Source: Caldifarciminota bacterium (lineage in GTDB: Bacteria; Hydrothermota; Tepidihabitantia; Tepidihabitantales; Tepidihabitantaceae). From it: a DNA stretch of 64,000 nt. The stretch is taken from assembly GCA_026418295.1 (NCBI GenBank), contig JAOABP010000004.1, forward strand, positions 113,217-177,216, written 5' to 3'. Of the stretch, positions 26,942 through 35,368 are shown piece after piece (the stretch's first letter is position 1; every line of letters begins with the position of its first letter). Position numbers and translations under genes: made by a program. The notes under the pieces are model-generated. The model was not told the DNA's origin, did not search any database, and saw only the letters and a list, made by a program, of their open reading frames with translations.

Positions 26942-28843
26942 TCACCATGTCCTTCCAGATTCTTCCTCCTTGATTAGTGCTATTACCTTCTCCAGCGGCA
27001 TTGCGCCCAGATTCCCTTTGCCGCGGCGACGGAGTGCAACGGTCCTGGCCTCGGCTTCGCGTGCCCCGACCACCAGCATATAGGGAACCTTCTGACGCTC
27101 TGCCTCACCAATCTTGTAGTTAATTTTATCATTATTTAAATCAATTTCAACTCTGACTTCAGCCTGACGGAGCGCCTCGTAAACCTCCTGCGCATAACCG
27201 TTCTCCTTCTCGGTCACCGTCATCACCCTTGCCTGCACCGGTGCGAGCCAGACCGGAAACGCCCCGCCGTAATGTTCAACTAATATGCCCGTGAACCGCT
27301 CAATTGAACCCAGCACTGTCCGGTGAACCAGATAGACTGGCAGATGCTGACCGTGCTCATCCATGTAATATACATCAAACTTGCCGCCGAGATTGAAGTC
27401 AAACTGACAGGTAGAACACTGAAACTCCCGGCCGAGCGAGTCGGCGAGATGGATATCAATCTTGGGACCGTAAAATACCGCCTCCCCTTCCGCCCGGACG
27501 AAATCCAAACCGAGCCGGTTCAGCGCCTTGATCAGCGAACCTTCTGCCACCTGCCACTGCTCATCCGTACCCAGATAGTTTTCCGGATGCTTGGGATCCC
27601 GGACCGAGAGGGATACTGAGAACCGCTCAAATCCGAACTGACGCAGCATCTTGAGCGCCAGTGCCACCACACCGTAAATCTCCTCCTCCACCTGCTCCCG
27701 GGTGCAGAAAATATGGGCATCATCCTGAGTAAATCCCCGCACCCGCATCATGCCATGAAGCACACCGGAACGCTCATAGCGGTAAACTGTGCCCCACTCC
27801 GCCATCCGCAGTGGCAGATCCCGGTAGGAATGGACTTTTGTCCGGTAAATCAGAATGTGTCCCGGGCAGTTCATCGGCTTGAGCACATACTCCTCATTTT
27901 CCACCGGCAGGATATACATGTTTTCCCGGTAATAGTCATAATGTCCGGACTGATGCCAGAGCTGACTCCGGGCGATGTGCGGTGTCACCACCAGCTGATA
28001 GCCGGCAGCCAGATGCTCCCTTTCCCAGTACTGCTGGATCAGCCGGCGCACTGTTGCCCCTTTGGGATGCCAGAACACCAGCCCGGCACCCGCCTCCTCA
28101 TGGAAGCTGAAAAGGTCCAGTGCCGGACCCAGCTTCCGGTGATCGCGCCGCTTCGCCTCCTCCAGCCGGTCCAGATGCTCCTTAAGCAGCGCCTCATCCG
28201 GAAAGGCGACGCCGTAAATCCGGGAAAGCATCCGGTTCCGCTCATCACCACGCCAGTAGGCACCGGCAACACTCAGGAGTTTAACCGCCTTAATCCTGCC
28301 GGTATCCGGAACATGAGGTCCCCGGCACAGATCAACAAAGTCCCCCTGCTCATAGACCGAGATCTGCTCATCCGGAATCTCGTTGATAATCTCCAGCTTG
28401 TAGCTTTCCCCCCGCTCGGAAAACAGTTTCAGTGCCTCATCCCGGGGCAGATACTTGTGGACAATCGGAATCTTTTGTGCCGCCAGCTCCTGCATCCGCA
28501 CCTCAATTTTCCCCAAGTCCTTTTCTGTGAACGGCTGAGGGACATCAAAATCGTAGTAGAACCCCTCGGGCACCGCGGGTCCGATGGTCACCTTTGCCTC
28601 CGGATACAGCTGTTTAACCGCCTGTGCCATCAGGTGGGAAGCGGAATGCCAGAAGATATCCCGGCCTTCACGGGACTCAAAATAGACCGGTTCGATTGTG
28701 GCATCTTCGACAACTGTGAAGGAAAGATCAACGAGCCGGCCGTTCACCCGGGCAGCCAGCGCCCGCTCATCGCCAAGCAGGGCACCGGCAGTTAAACCGG
28801 GCTCAACGAACCGTTCCTGCCCCTGAACAACAACCTTAATCAC
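26942..28843 (-). CDS. thrS: Threonyl-tRNA synthetase
   Basis: 633 residues, class II synthetase. TGS domain (1-60), editing domain with HSASHLMAQAVKQLYP, catalytic core with FWHPKGATVRRLI, the zinc-site segment LKPMNCPGHILIY, RYERSGVLHGMMRVRGFTQDD and class II motif 3 near VHRTVLGSIERF, then the anticodon-binding domain (WLAPVQARVMTVTEK). GTG start 28843 at +7 of a good promoter; no ribosome site. Unlike E. coli thrS, there is no leader in which an anticodon-mimic operator could sit, so autoregulation of that type looks impossible from this promoter. Confidence 0.96.
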   Translation of the reverse strand: MIKVVVQGQERFVEPGLTAGALLGDERALAARVNGRLVDLSFTVVEDATIEPVYFESREGRDIFWHSASHLMAQAVKQLYPEAKVTIGPAVPEGFYYDFDVPQPFTEKDLGKIEVRMQELAAQKIPIVHKYLPRDEALKLFSERGESYKLEIINEIPDEQISVYEQGDFVDLCRGPHVPDTGRIKAVKLLSVAGAYWRGDERNRMLSRIYGVAFPDEALLKEHLDRLEEAKRRDHRKLGPALDLFSFHEEAGAGLVFWHPKGATVRRLIQQYWEREHLAAGYQLVVTPHIARSQLWHQSGHYDYYRENMYILPVENEEYVLKPMNCPGHILIYRTKVHSYRDLPLRMAEWGTVYRYERSGVLHGMMRVRGFTQDDAHIFCTREQVEEEIYGVVALALKMLRQFGFERFSVSLSVRDPKHPENYLGTDEQWQVAEGSLIKALNRLGLDFVRAEGEAVFYGPKIDIHLADSLGREFQCSTCQFDFNLGGKFDVYYMDEHGQHLPVYLVHRTVLGSIERFTGILVEHYGGAFPVWLAPVQARVMTVTEKENGYAQEVYEALRQAEVRVEIDLNNDKINYKIGEAERQKVPYMLVVGAREAEARTVALRRRGKGNLGAMPLEKVIALIKEEESGRTW

Positions 28844-28849
28844 GGGTGA

Positions 28850-28877
28850 ATAATAATCATCAATACGGCGATGTCAA
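28850..28877 (-). promoter_or_regulatory. Leaderless promoter of thrS-infC-rpmI-rplT
   Basis: TTGACA (28877-28872), 16-bp spacer, TATTAT (28855-28850); GTG 28843 at +7. The TGA stop of the upstream gene is embedded in the -35 box. Confidence 0.7.
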
Positions 28878-29569
28878 TTGCCGTCCGCTGTTGGTCTCGG
28901 AATCAGAAAATATACCCCGTTCCGCACCGGTCCCAGAACCCTTCTGCCCAGCACATCATAAACTCTGTATCCGGGCTCAAACCTGGAAGTACCTGCCACC
29001 GCCAGTTTCCGCACCTGCCGGCGGGAAAACCCGGCATTTTCCTGCTGATGAATACCGGCAAGTGAGGTATCCTCCACCGTCACATCATCGAAATAAACCG
29101 AACCGCCGGGCAGAGCGATACACGATACCGAAAGGAAAAATGCCGAATCAGGTGCGGTGACCCAGCGGGAATAGCGCCGGTAACCATTGGAATAATAAAC
29201 CGGGACCAGCTGCGGAGAACCAATCAGACCCCCACGCAAAGTCAGAAACTGCAGGACAAACCCGCCGCTGACGATTCCGGGCACATCTGCATAACCGCTG
29301 AACTCATAACTCAGTCCGCTCCGGACAACCGTCACCGAGGTGGCAAATGCCACCGTATCCCCGCCGTTCAGTCTGAGGGCAAAAACTCCGGTATTGCAAT
29401 TGGTATCCTTTACCGCCGAACCGGAACGGGTAAGCTCTGAAGTCAGCCAGCCCAGTGGCATATTCACGCCCAGCGTATCCAGCCAGATTTCAAATGAAGG
29501 GTTGGGCAGGATATTAACCGCGCCGGAAAGACTGAAGCAGGTCAGAAGGAAAACTGCTATCCGCATCAT
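28874..29569 (-). CDS. Secreted protein with CBM-like beta-sandwich and short C-terminal sorting-like tail
   Basis: 231 residues. Signal peptide IAVFLLTCFSLSGA. NILPNPSFEIWLDTLG at residue ~19 is the usual opening of carbohydrate-binding-like jelly-roll domains, with YFDDVTVEDTS near its end (residue ~165). The last 40 residues (FEPGYRVYDVLGRRVLGPVR, NGVYFLI) look like a shortened sorting domain. The ATG at 29569 is at +7 of TTGTGC-17-TAAAAT and lacks a ribosome site. Ligand unknown. Confidence 0.72.
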   Translation of the reverse strand: MMRIAVFLLTCFSLSGAVNILPNPSFEIWLDTLGVNMPLGWLTSELTRSGSAVKDTNCNTGVFALRLNGGDTVAFATSVTVVRSGLSYEFSGYADVPGIVSGGFVLQFLTLRGGLIGSPQLVPVYYSNGYRRYSRWVTAPDSAFFLSVSCIALPGGSVYFDDVTVEDTSLAGIHQQENAGFSRRQVRKLAVAGTSRFEPGYRVYDVLGRRVLGPVRNGVYFLIPRPTADGN

Positions 29570-29575
29570 AGAATG

Positions 29576-29604
29576 ATTTTACCAGATAATCCTCTCCAGC
29601 ACAA
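29576..29604 (-). promoter_or_regulatory. Putative leaderless promoter of the gene at 28874-29569
   Basis: TTGTGC (29604-29599), 17-bp spacer, TAAAAT (29581-29576); ATG 29569 at +7. The -35 box is weak. Confidence 0.45.
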
Positions 29605-29608
29605 GCGG

Positions 29609-32479
29609 CTAATGGAGAGACCGGTTCAAAATCTGCCGGTAGGCATTAAGTACAAACAGGTCGGTTTCCTTTTCTTTTTCTGCCCGCAGCCGTGCCTCAG
29701 TCTCACTGTCCAGCATCCGGCCCAGTGCCTCAACGGTGCACAGCCGGACAAACGGTGCCGGATGCCGGAGACAGGAGACAAGCCGGTTCCGGCACTTCTG
29801 TTTTACCGGCTCTGCATGAACGCTGTCAAGTTTTGCCGCAATCTGTCCGAGCGCCCGGATGCTGTGCCCCAGTGCCGGCTCCTTCTGTTCTGCCAGGCTC
29901 CGGAGCAGCGGGTCAACACCCGGCTCCCCGATGGCAACCAGCGCCGCCTCAGCCGCACTGCGCACGGTAAACAGCCGGTCATTCAGGGTCGCAATCAGCG
30001 GTTCAATCGCCACCGGATTTTTCAGCTTGCCGCACGCCTCCGCAGTCACAATCCGGGAAACCTCCATTGTATCCTTCAGGAGATAAAGAATCTGCGGCAC
30101 CACCAGCGAATCACCGATTGAGCCCAGGGCATAAACCGCGCGTCTTGGTGTAATCCGCTTCTCCTTGAGTGCCAGCAGAATTGAATCCACCGCATCCCGG
30201 GCATTACTGCCCATCTCTCCCAGCCAGTAAGCCGAATTCTGCCGGGCAAGAAAGCGCTCATCCCGCAGTCCCCGGAAAAGATACGGCTTGGCGGTATCAG
30301 GCAGCGCCTTCATCAGGGCGGTAATCGCTTCGGACTCCAGCCCGTCCTTGGTATCCAGCTTATGCTCATAGACATACTCCACCGCCATCCTGCCCAGCCG
30401 GATCAGCTCCTTTCTTGCCCGCAGCACCTTCTTGCGGGCATTACCCACCGCCCAGATCGATGCGGTCTTGAACACACTCTCCACCGGTGCGGTGATTACC
30501 GAATCAATGCTCGCCTCTGATGTATCAACATCCGGCTCCCAGTCAATCACCGTTGCCGGCCGGGGCAGATCAATTCCCGACCCGTAGGTCCCCTTGGTCC
30601 ACCGGTTCTGATCTGCTGCCACATTCCTGCCCGGATACCAGTCCCGGCCTGCCAGATCCAGAAAGAGGCCGATCCCGCCGAACCCCCGCGCCCAGTTGGA
30701 CGAACCCTGACAGATCAGCGACTCTGATGCCATATACCAGTCATTGCCATCCTGGTCAATGAACAGCCCCACCGAATTGGTCAAACCGATCCCCTGCCCG
30801 CCTGAGGCATAATAACCGTCATCACCCTTGCGGTCCACGAGCACGCCGACCGAAAGATCATGCCCTTCACCCTGACTCGGACCGAGCCGGGAGAAATAGG
30901 AGTCATTGCCCTCCTCATCCACCAGCGCCCCGACCGACAGGTGAATGCCCGCACCCTGCGTATACTGGGCAGCGGTGTAATGGTCAAAACCCTCCTGGTC
31001 ATAGAGCATCCCGAGCGAATACCAGTAACTGGTGCCCTGAGCATAAACCTCGGCATTGTAGAAATCATTGCCCTGAAAATCACAGAGAAAGCCGATGCCA
31101 CCCCCGGCATCTGGCCGGACCCCGATCGCATAGCCCTGAGCAAACGACCGGTATTCCCTGGGCAGGAGCGGCTCGTGCTTGTATTTTCCGCCCGCATAAT
31201 AAAGGTCATTACCCGCAAGCTCTGCCAGCAGTCCGTAACCCCAGGTGCCGGCAAACCCCTGACAGTAGCAGAATGAGCGGTAGCTGTCGTTTCCCCCCTC
31301 ATCAATCAGCACCCCGACTCCGTAATGACCCGAACCCTGAGCAAAGAAACCCGCATCATAAATATCTTTTCCTGCAGCATCATAAAGCAGACCGGTGCCG
31401 AAGATTGCCGAACCCTGGGTGTAGTGATTTCCGCGATACACATCATCCCCTGCCAGATCAAAAAGCACCCCGCAGCCGAAGAGTGCGGAACCCTGGGAAA
31501 AGAGCCTGTCGGAAAGGTAATGGTCATCACCCTTAAGGTCAATCACCACCCCGAACGGGTAATCCAGAATGCCCACCGCACCGCCCGCCCGGTTGTAATA
31601 GATATCATTACCACCCAGATCAACAATCACCGCAGCCGGCGTTTCATAAACATTGTCTCCGTCACCGCCGACAATGATCCTTCCCCATTCACTTTCCTGA
31701 TAATAAACCACCTCACCCCTGACACCGGCAACACTGATTGCGGGCAGCGACTCTCCGGGCGCGGTCTTCAGAATCTCCAGCGCCCGCTGCACTGCGCTCA
31801 CCACCGCCAGACCGGACAGCGCCAGTGCCCGGCGGTCAATCTTGCGGGCATATGCCAGAAGCGTCTCCGACTTCACCTGCCGGCTTGTATCATAAACCCG
31901 GCCGAACTCCTGATGCAGCCGTCCGGAAAAACTGCGCTCCAGCGTATCACCCTCATCCCGCCAGAAACCGGGTGCCTCTCCGAGCAGAATATCCAGCTCA
32001 TGCCCGGGAACCTTTGCCAGCGCCCGGTCCAGATACCGCTTCCCGACCGCAAAACCGGCAGTAATGATATTCACCACGCCCTCGACCCCGGCCGAAGCGG
32101 ACTTGCGCTTCAGCTCGGCGTTGATCTCGGCCGCCAGCCGGGTTGAGTCCCGGCGCTCCAGCCGGACATCAATCTCATTGTAAAGATGCCGGACGAGACC
32201 CGCCTGATTCCGGCAGTGCTCCTGGACAAATCTTCCCTGCCCCTCAACATAGGGCAAAACCTCAAGCGGCCGGGAAAGCAGCCGTTCCACCACCTTGAGC
32301 CGGAAGAAGCTGTCAACCGCCCAGAACTTGAAAAATCCCAGCTCCTGCTCCTGCATTCCCTGAATCACCAGCGCATCATTCAGCGCACCCCGGGCAACTG
32401 AATCCAGACCGTATTCCGGCGGTTGAACCGCAAACCCCAAAGCAGCAAATATCAACAGCAATCCGGTAATCCTTATCAT
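29609..32479 (-). CDS. Secreted repeat protein: D-G-x-D-x-Y/QG solenoid plus HEAT repeats
   Basis: 956 residues. Signal peptide ITGLLLIFAALGFA. Helical region to ~270. Residues ~281-612 hold about ten copies of a 30-35-residue repeat with consensus G.GVL.D..GNDxYxxxxxxQGS (e.g. GVLFDLAGDDVYRGNHYTQG; GLLYDAAGKDIYDAGFFAQG; ALVDEEGNDSYFSRLGPSQG), probably a beta-solenoid with Asp-rich turns that may bind calcium. Residues ~690-950 are HEAT-like repeats (LGEMGSNARDAVDSILLALK; LATLNDRLFTVRSAAEAALV). The start lies 6 nt after the stop of the M6 protease gene, with GGAGG between, so it is translationally coupled. Likely exported; function unknown. Confidence 0.8.
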   Translation of the reverse strand: MIRITGLLLIFAALGFAVQPPEYGLDSVARGALNDALVIQGMQEQELGFFKFWAVDSFFRLKVVERLLSRPLEVLPYVEGQGRFVQEHCRNQAGLVRHLYNEIDVRLERRDSTRLAAEINAELKRKSASAGVEGVVNIITAGFAVGKRYLDRALAKVPGHELDILLGEAPGFWRDEGDTLERSFSGRLHQEFGRVYDTSRQVKSETLLAYARKIDRRALALSGLAVVSAVQRALEILKTAPGESLPAISVAGVRGEVVYYQESEWGRIIVGGDGDNVYETPAAVIVDLGGNDIYYNRAGGAVGILDYPFGVVIDLKGDDHYLSDRLFSQGSALFGCGVLFDLAGDDVYRGNHYTQGSAIFGTGLLYDAAGKDIYDAGFFAQGSGHYGVGVLIDEGGNDSYRSFCYCQGFAGTWGYGLLAELAGNDLYYAGGKYKHEPLLPREYRSFAQGYAIGVRPDAGGGIGFLCDFQGNDFYNAEVYAQGTSYWYSLGMLYDQEGFDHYTAAQYTQGAGIHLSVGALVDEEGNDSYFSRLGPSQGEGHDLSVGVLVDRKGDDGYYASGGQGIGLTNSVGLFIDQDGNDWYMASESLICQGSSNWARGFGGIGLFLDLAGRDWYPGRNVAADQNRWTKGTYGSGIDLPRPATVIDWEPDVDTSEASIDSVITAPVESVFKTASIWAVGNARKKVLRARKELIRLGRMAVEYVYEHKLDTKDGLESEAITALMKALPDTAKPYLFRGLRDERFLARQNSAYWLGEMGSNARDAVDSILLALKEKRITPRRAVYALGSIGDSLVVPQILYLLKDTMEVSRIVTAEACGKLKNPVAIEPLIATLNDRLFTVRSAAEAALVAIGEPGVDPLLRSLAEQKEPALGHSIRALGQIAAKLDSVHAEPVKQKCRNRLVSCLRHPAPFVRLCTVEALGRMLDSETEARLRAEKEKETDLFVLNAYRQILNRSLH

Positions 32480-32487
32480 TCCTCCTC

Positions 32488-34080
32488 CTATCGCTCAATC
32501 ACCAGTCTCCGGGTGAAATTCCCGGCGCGCACCAGATAAACCCCACTGACAACCTTTCTGCCCGCATCATCAACCCCCTGCCACCAGCATCGGTCCTCAA
32601 CGGTCCGGCTCCACACCCTTCTGCCATCACTGCTGAAAATTGTCACCGCAACCGGTTTTCCCCCTTCAACTCTAATTCCGAATCCGGACCGGGATATGCT
32701 CGGCTGAACCGTCAACCCCGGCACCCGGCTCTCCGTTCCCTGCTCTTCAACCGCAACCTGACTGGAGTCAAGGGTGATGTCGCAGATAATTGTATCTCCG
32801 GCCTCCCGGATATTCCTGACATTCACCCAGGTCGGCTGGCCATTCCTTGCCCGGCTGGAAGGGTTGGACCAGTTGTCAAAGCTGGTCCGGTTCCAGATGC
32901 CGGGCAGCGGGTCTGAGGTATCACCCAGCGCCTCATGATAGATATGCGGATCGGGCCTGACCCCGTTTCCCCGGTCGAGATGATTAGTCGAATCCTCCTC
33001 CAGGTCCACCAGATTGTGCGCCGCACTGTAATACGGGTCAATGTGCCAGATCAGCAGTCCGGAACCGGGCAGGAGCGCATCAAACCCCTTCTTCTGCCGG
33101 TTCTCCAGCAGAAAGCAGGTATCACAGTTTCTGCCCTGACGCCAGACCTGGTAGACCACGGGATGGGTCTCAACATCCAGAATCCGCAGGCCGATGGTGT
33201 CGCGGGTGATCACCACCGGCTGGACAAAACCGGCCTCAACCTTGCTCCATGCCTCCATATGCGCCGGACTCCACGGTGTATTACCGCCCGCACCCCAGGC
33301 ACCATAGCCCATCAGACCCCAGTAGCCCACACCCCAGGTGTAACGGCTATAGTCATAAAGGTCGGGCAGTCCGACCAGATGACCCAGCTCATGGCACATC
33401 ACCGCAATACAGCACAGGGTTGTATCCCGGGTTTCGGTCACCATTGCAAACTCCGGCACATTGGTTACGCCGTCAATGATCACGCCATCATTGGTCCGGT
33501 AATTAAACCCCGGAATCGCATGGGACCAGCAGCAGTTGACATCACCATTATCCGCACCGTCCGCACCGGCATGAACCATGAACATCGCATCAATATGGCC
33601 GTCCCCGTTGATGTCATACTGCCGGAAGTCAATAAACGAGTCCACCTGCTGAAGGTTCTCCCGGGCAAGCTGACCGCCGGTGGAGAGCATGTAATTGCCG
33701 TCATAATAACGGGAATAATTGTACCGGGACAGAAACCAGCGGTTGCCGGCAACTCCGCCCCGGACCGAATACTGACCATAGGAGTTTTCGAGAAAGAAAT
33801 CATTCAGACTGCCTGCCCGATAGGGCGCATTATTGTAAACTCCGGTTGAATAGAGCATGGAATCAAACCTGGCAGGTGAATGCTCAACCGTGTCTGCCCG
33901 GTTGTCAGGAAACTGCATCAGGATTGTCACCGTCTCGCAGAAATCATAACCCTTCAGTTTATTCGGACCCGGGACCTCAACTCCGGGCGGAAAGACCGGC
34001 ATCGGTCCCTGAAAACCGGGTGCGGGTGGCATTGCCAGTCCGGCTGCAAGCATCAAAGCCAGTGGTAATATTCTGACCAT
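32488..34080 (-). CDS. M6-type (immune inhibitor A-like) secreted metalloprotease with sorting domain
   Basis: 530 residues. Signal peptide LPLALMLAAGLAMP. Catalytic domain from ~45 to 420: LNDFFLENSYGQYSVRG, DINGDGHIDAMFMVHAG, and the zinc motif CHELGHLVGLPDLYDYS (HELGH at residues 230-234), all typical of M6 proteases that cut extracellular proteins. C-terminal ~85 residues: a FlgD-like sorting domain (VAVTIFSSDGRRVWSRTV .. VVSGVYLVRAGNFTRRLVIER). AAGGAG 8 nt before ATG 34080. Coupled to the solenoid-HEAT gene downstream, which might be a substrate, a partner or just co-exported. Confidence 0.9.
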   Translation of the reverse strand: MVRILPLALMLAAGLAMPPAPGFQGPMPVFPPGVEVPGPNKLKGYDFCETVTILMQFPDNRADTVEHSPARFDSMLYSTGVYNNAPYRAGSLNDFFLENSYGQYSVRGGVAGNRWFLSRYNYSRYYDGNYMLSTGGQLARENLQQVDSFIDFRQYDINGDGHIDAMFMVHAGADGADNGDVNCCWSHAIPGFNYRTNDGVIIDGVTNVPEFAMVTETRDTTLCCIAVMCHELGHLVGLPDLYDYSRYTWGVGYWGLMGYGAWGAGGNTPWSPAHMEAWSKVEAGFVQPVVITRDTIGLRILDVETHPVVYQVWRQGRNCDTCFLLENRQKKGFDALLPGSGLLIWHIDPYYSAAHNLVDLEEDSTNHLDRGNGVRPDPHIYHEALGDTSDPLPGIWNRTSFDNWSNPSSRARNGQPTWVNVRNIREAGDTIICDITLDSSQVAVEEQGTESRVPGLTVQPSISRSGFGIRVEGGKPVAVTIFSSDGRRVWSRTVEDRCWWQGVDDAGRKVVSGVYLVRAGNFTRRLVIER

Positions 34081-34143
34081 TCATCACTCCTTTTTAAAAC
34101 AATAATCAAACCGCTGACCAAATCAAAATATTCGCTCGGCAAT

Positions 34144-34172
34144 TTGACTTTTCCAATTTTTCTGATTATTTA
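34144..34172 (+). promoter_or_regulatory. Promoter of the GNAT-like gene
   Basis: TTGACT (34144-34149), 17-bp spacer, TATTTA (34167-34172), followed by a ~30-nt leader with GAAAGGA before ATG 34209. A conventional, leadered promoter. Confidence 0.6.
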
Positions 34173-34208
34173 TTATTAGATGCTCGGGCATTCCTGAAAG
34201 GATTACAG

Positions 34209-35327
34209 ATGAGTATTTCAATTGAACCGGTCCAGAGTAAAAAGGACCTGACTGACTTCATCCGTCTCCCCTGGAAAATCTATCAGGGCAACCCCTGCTG
34301 GGTACCGCCCCTGATTTCCGAGGTCCATGAGACGCTTGACACCGCCAAAAACCCCTTCTGGGAGCATGCCCGGCGCGAACTTTACCTGGCTCGCCGGAAT
34401 GGCGAACCCGCAGGCAGAATTGCTGCGATTGTTGACGACAACCACAACCGTTTTCATCAGGAAAAGACCGGCTTCTTCGGCTTCTTTGAATGTATTGAAG
34501 ACTACCTGGTTGCCGAAAAACTGTGGGATACCGCACGCGAATGGGTGAAAAATCAGGGAATGGAACGGCTGCGCGGACCGGTCAACCCCAGTCTGAATGA
34601 CGAATGTGCCTTCCTGCTGGAAGGTTTTGATCAACCGCCGACGATCATGATGCCTTACACGCAGAAATACTATCTGGAGTTTGCCGAGCGCTACGGGTTT
34701 CACAAGGCAAAGGACCTCTATGCCCTGCTGAAACTGGCAGCTGACGGCATTCCGGAGCGGATTGAACGGATGATTAATGCGATCAAGCGCCGCACCGGAG
34801 TCAGGGTCCGTCCCTTTGATATGAAGCGGTTTGAGCGGGACATCCAGTTTCTCAAGGATATCTACAACTCCGCCTGGGAGAGAAACTGGGGCTTTGTGCC
34901 CATGACCGACAAGGAGATGGACCTGACCGCACGCAAGCTGAAACAGCTTGCCGACCCGGACCTGGTGCTCTTTGCGGAAATTGACGGTCAGCCGGTCGGA
35001 GTCACGGTCACCATCCCGGACTGGAATCAGGTACTCAGACATCTCAACGGCAGACTCGGACCGCTGGAACTGGTCAAACTGCTTTATTACCGGAAAAGGA
35101 TTGACGGTGCCCGGGCGCTGATTGGCGGGGTCAAAAAGGAGTTCCGCAACACCGGCATCATTGCGGTACTTTATTATGAGACTGAGCGCAATGCCGCACG
35201 CAAGGGCTACAAATGGTGCGAACTGGGCTGGAACCTGGAGGACAACGACCTGATCAACCAGTTTGACCTGGCGATCGGCGGCAGGATCTACAAGCGCTAC
35301 CGGCTCTATGAACTGGCACCGCTCTAA
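34209..35327 (+). CDS. GNAT-superfamily-like acyltransferase (uncharacterised)
   Basis: 372 residues, cytoplasmic, no signal. The pattern FIRLPWKIYQGNPCWVPPLI at the N-terminus, then GRIAAIVDDNHNRFH, FFGFFECIED, LRGPVNPSLNDECAFLLEGF and the C-terminal ELGWNLEDNDLINQFDLAIG .. IYKRYRLYEL are hallmarks of a conserved bacterial GNAT-like family with no assigned substrate. Two GNAT-like halves seem present. Stands between divergent secreted-protein genes; no functional link seen. Confidence 0.75.
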   Translation: MSISIEPVQSKKDLTDFIRLPWKIYQGNPCWVPPLISEVHETLDTAKNPFWEHARRELYLARRNGEPAGRIAAIVDDNHNRFHQEKTGFFGFFECIEDYLVAEKLWDTAREWVKNQGMERLRGPVNPSLNDECAFLLEGFDQPPTIMMPYTQKYYLEFAERYGFHKAKDLYALLKLAADGIPERIERMINAIKRRTGVRVRPFDMKRFERDIQFLKDIYNSAWERNWGFVPMTDKEMDLTARKLKQLADPDLVLFAEIDGQPVGVTVTIPDWNQVLRHLNGRLGPLELVKLLYYRKRIDGARALIGGVKKEFRNTGIIAVLYYETERNAARKGYKWCELGWNLEDNDLINQFDLAIGGRIYKRYRLYELAPL

Positions 35328-35330
35328 CTG

Positions 35331-35359
35331 TTGACTTCCTGAAATTTTATCCCTAAATT
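35331..35359 (+). promoter_or_regulatory. Promoter of the TPR-VCBS-ASPIC gene, near-leaderless
   Basis: TTGACT (35331-35336), 17-bp spacer, TAAATT (35354-35359); ATG 35369 at +10, no ribosome site. Confidence 0.55.
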
Positions 35360-35368
35360 TATCCTCTG

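Noticed and set aside
27713..28795. 360-codon plus-strand frame
   Set aside because: Antisense shadow of thrS.
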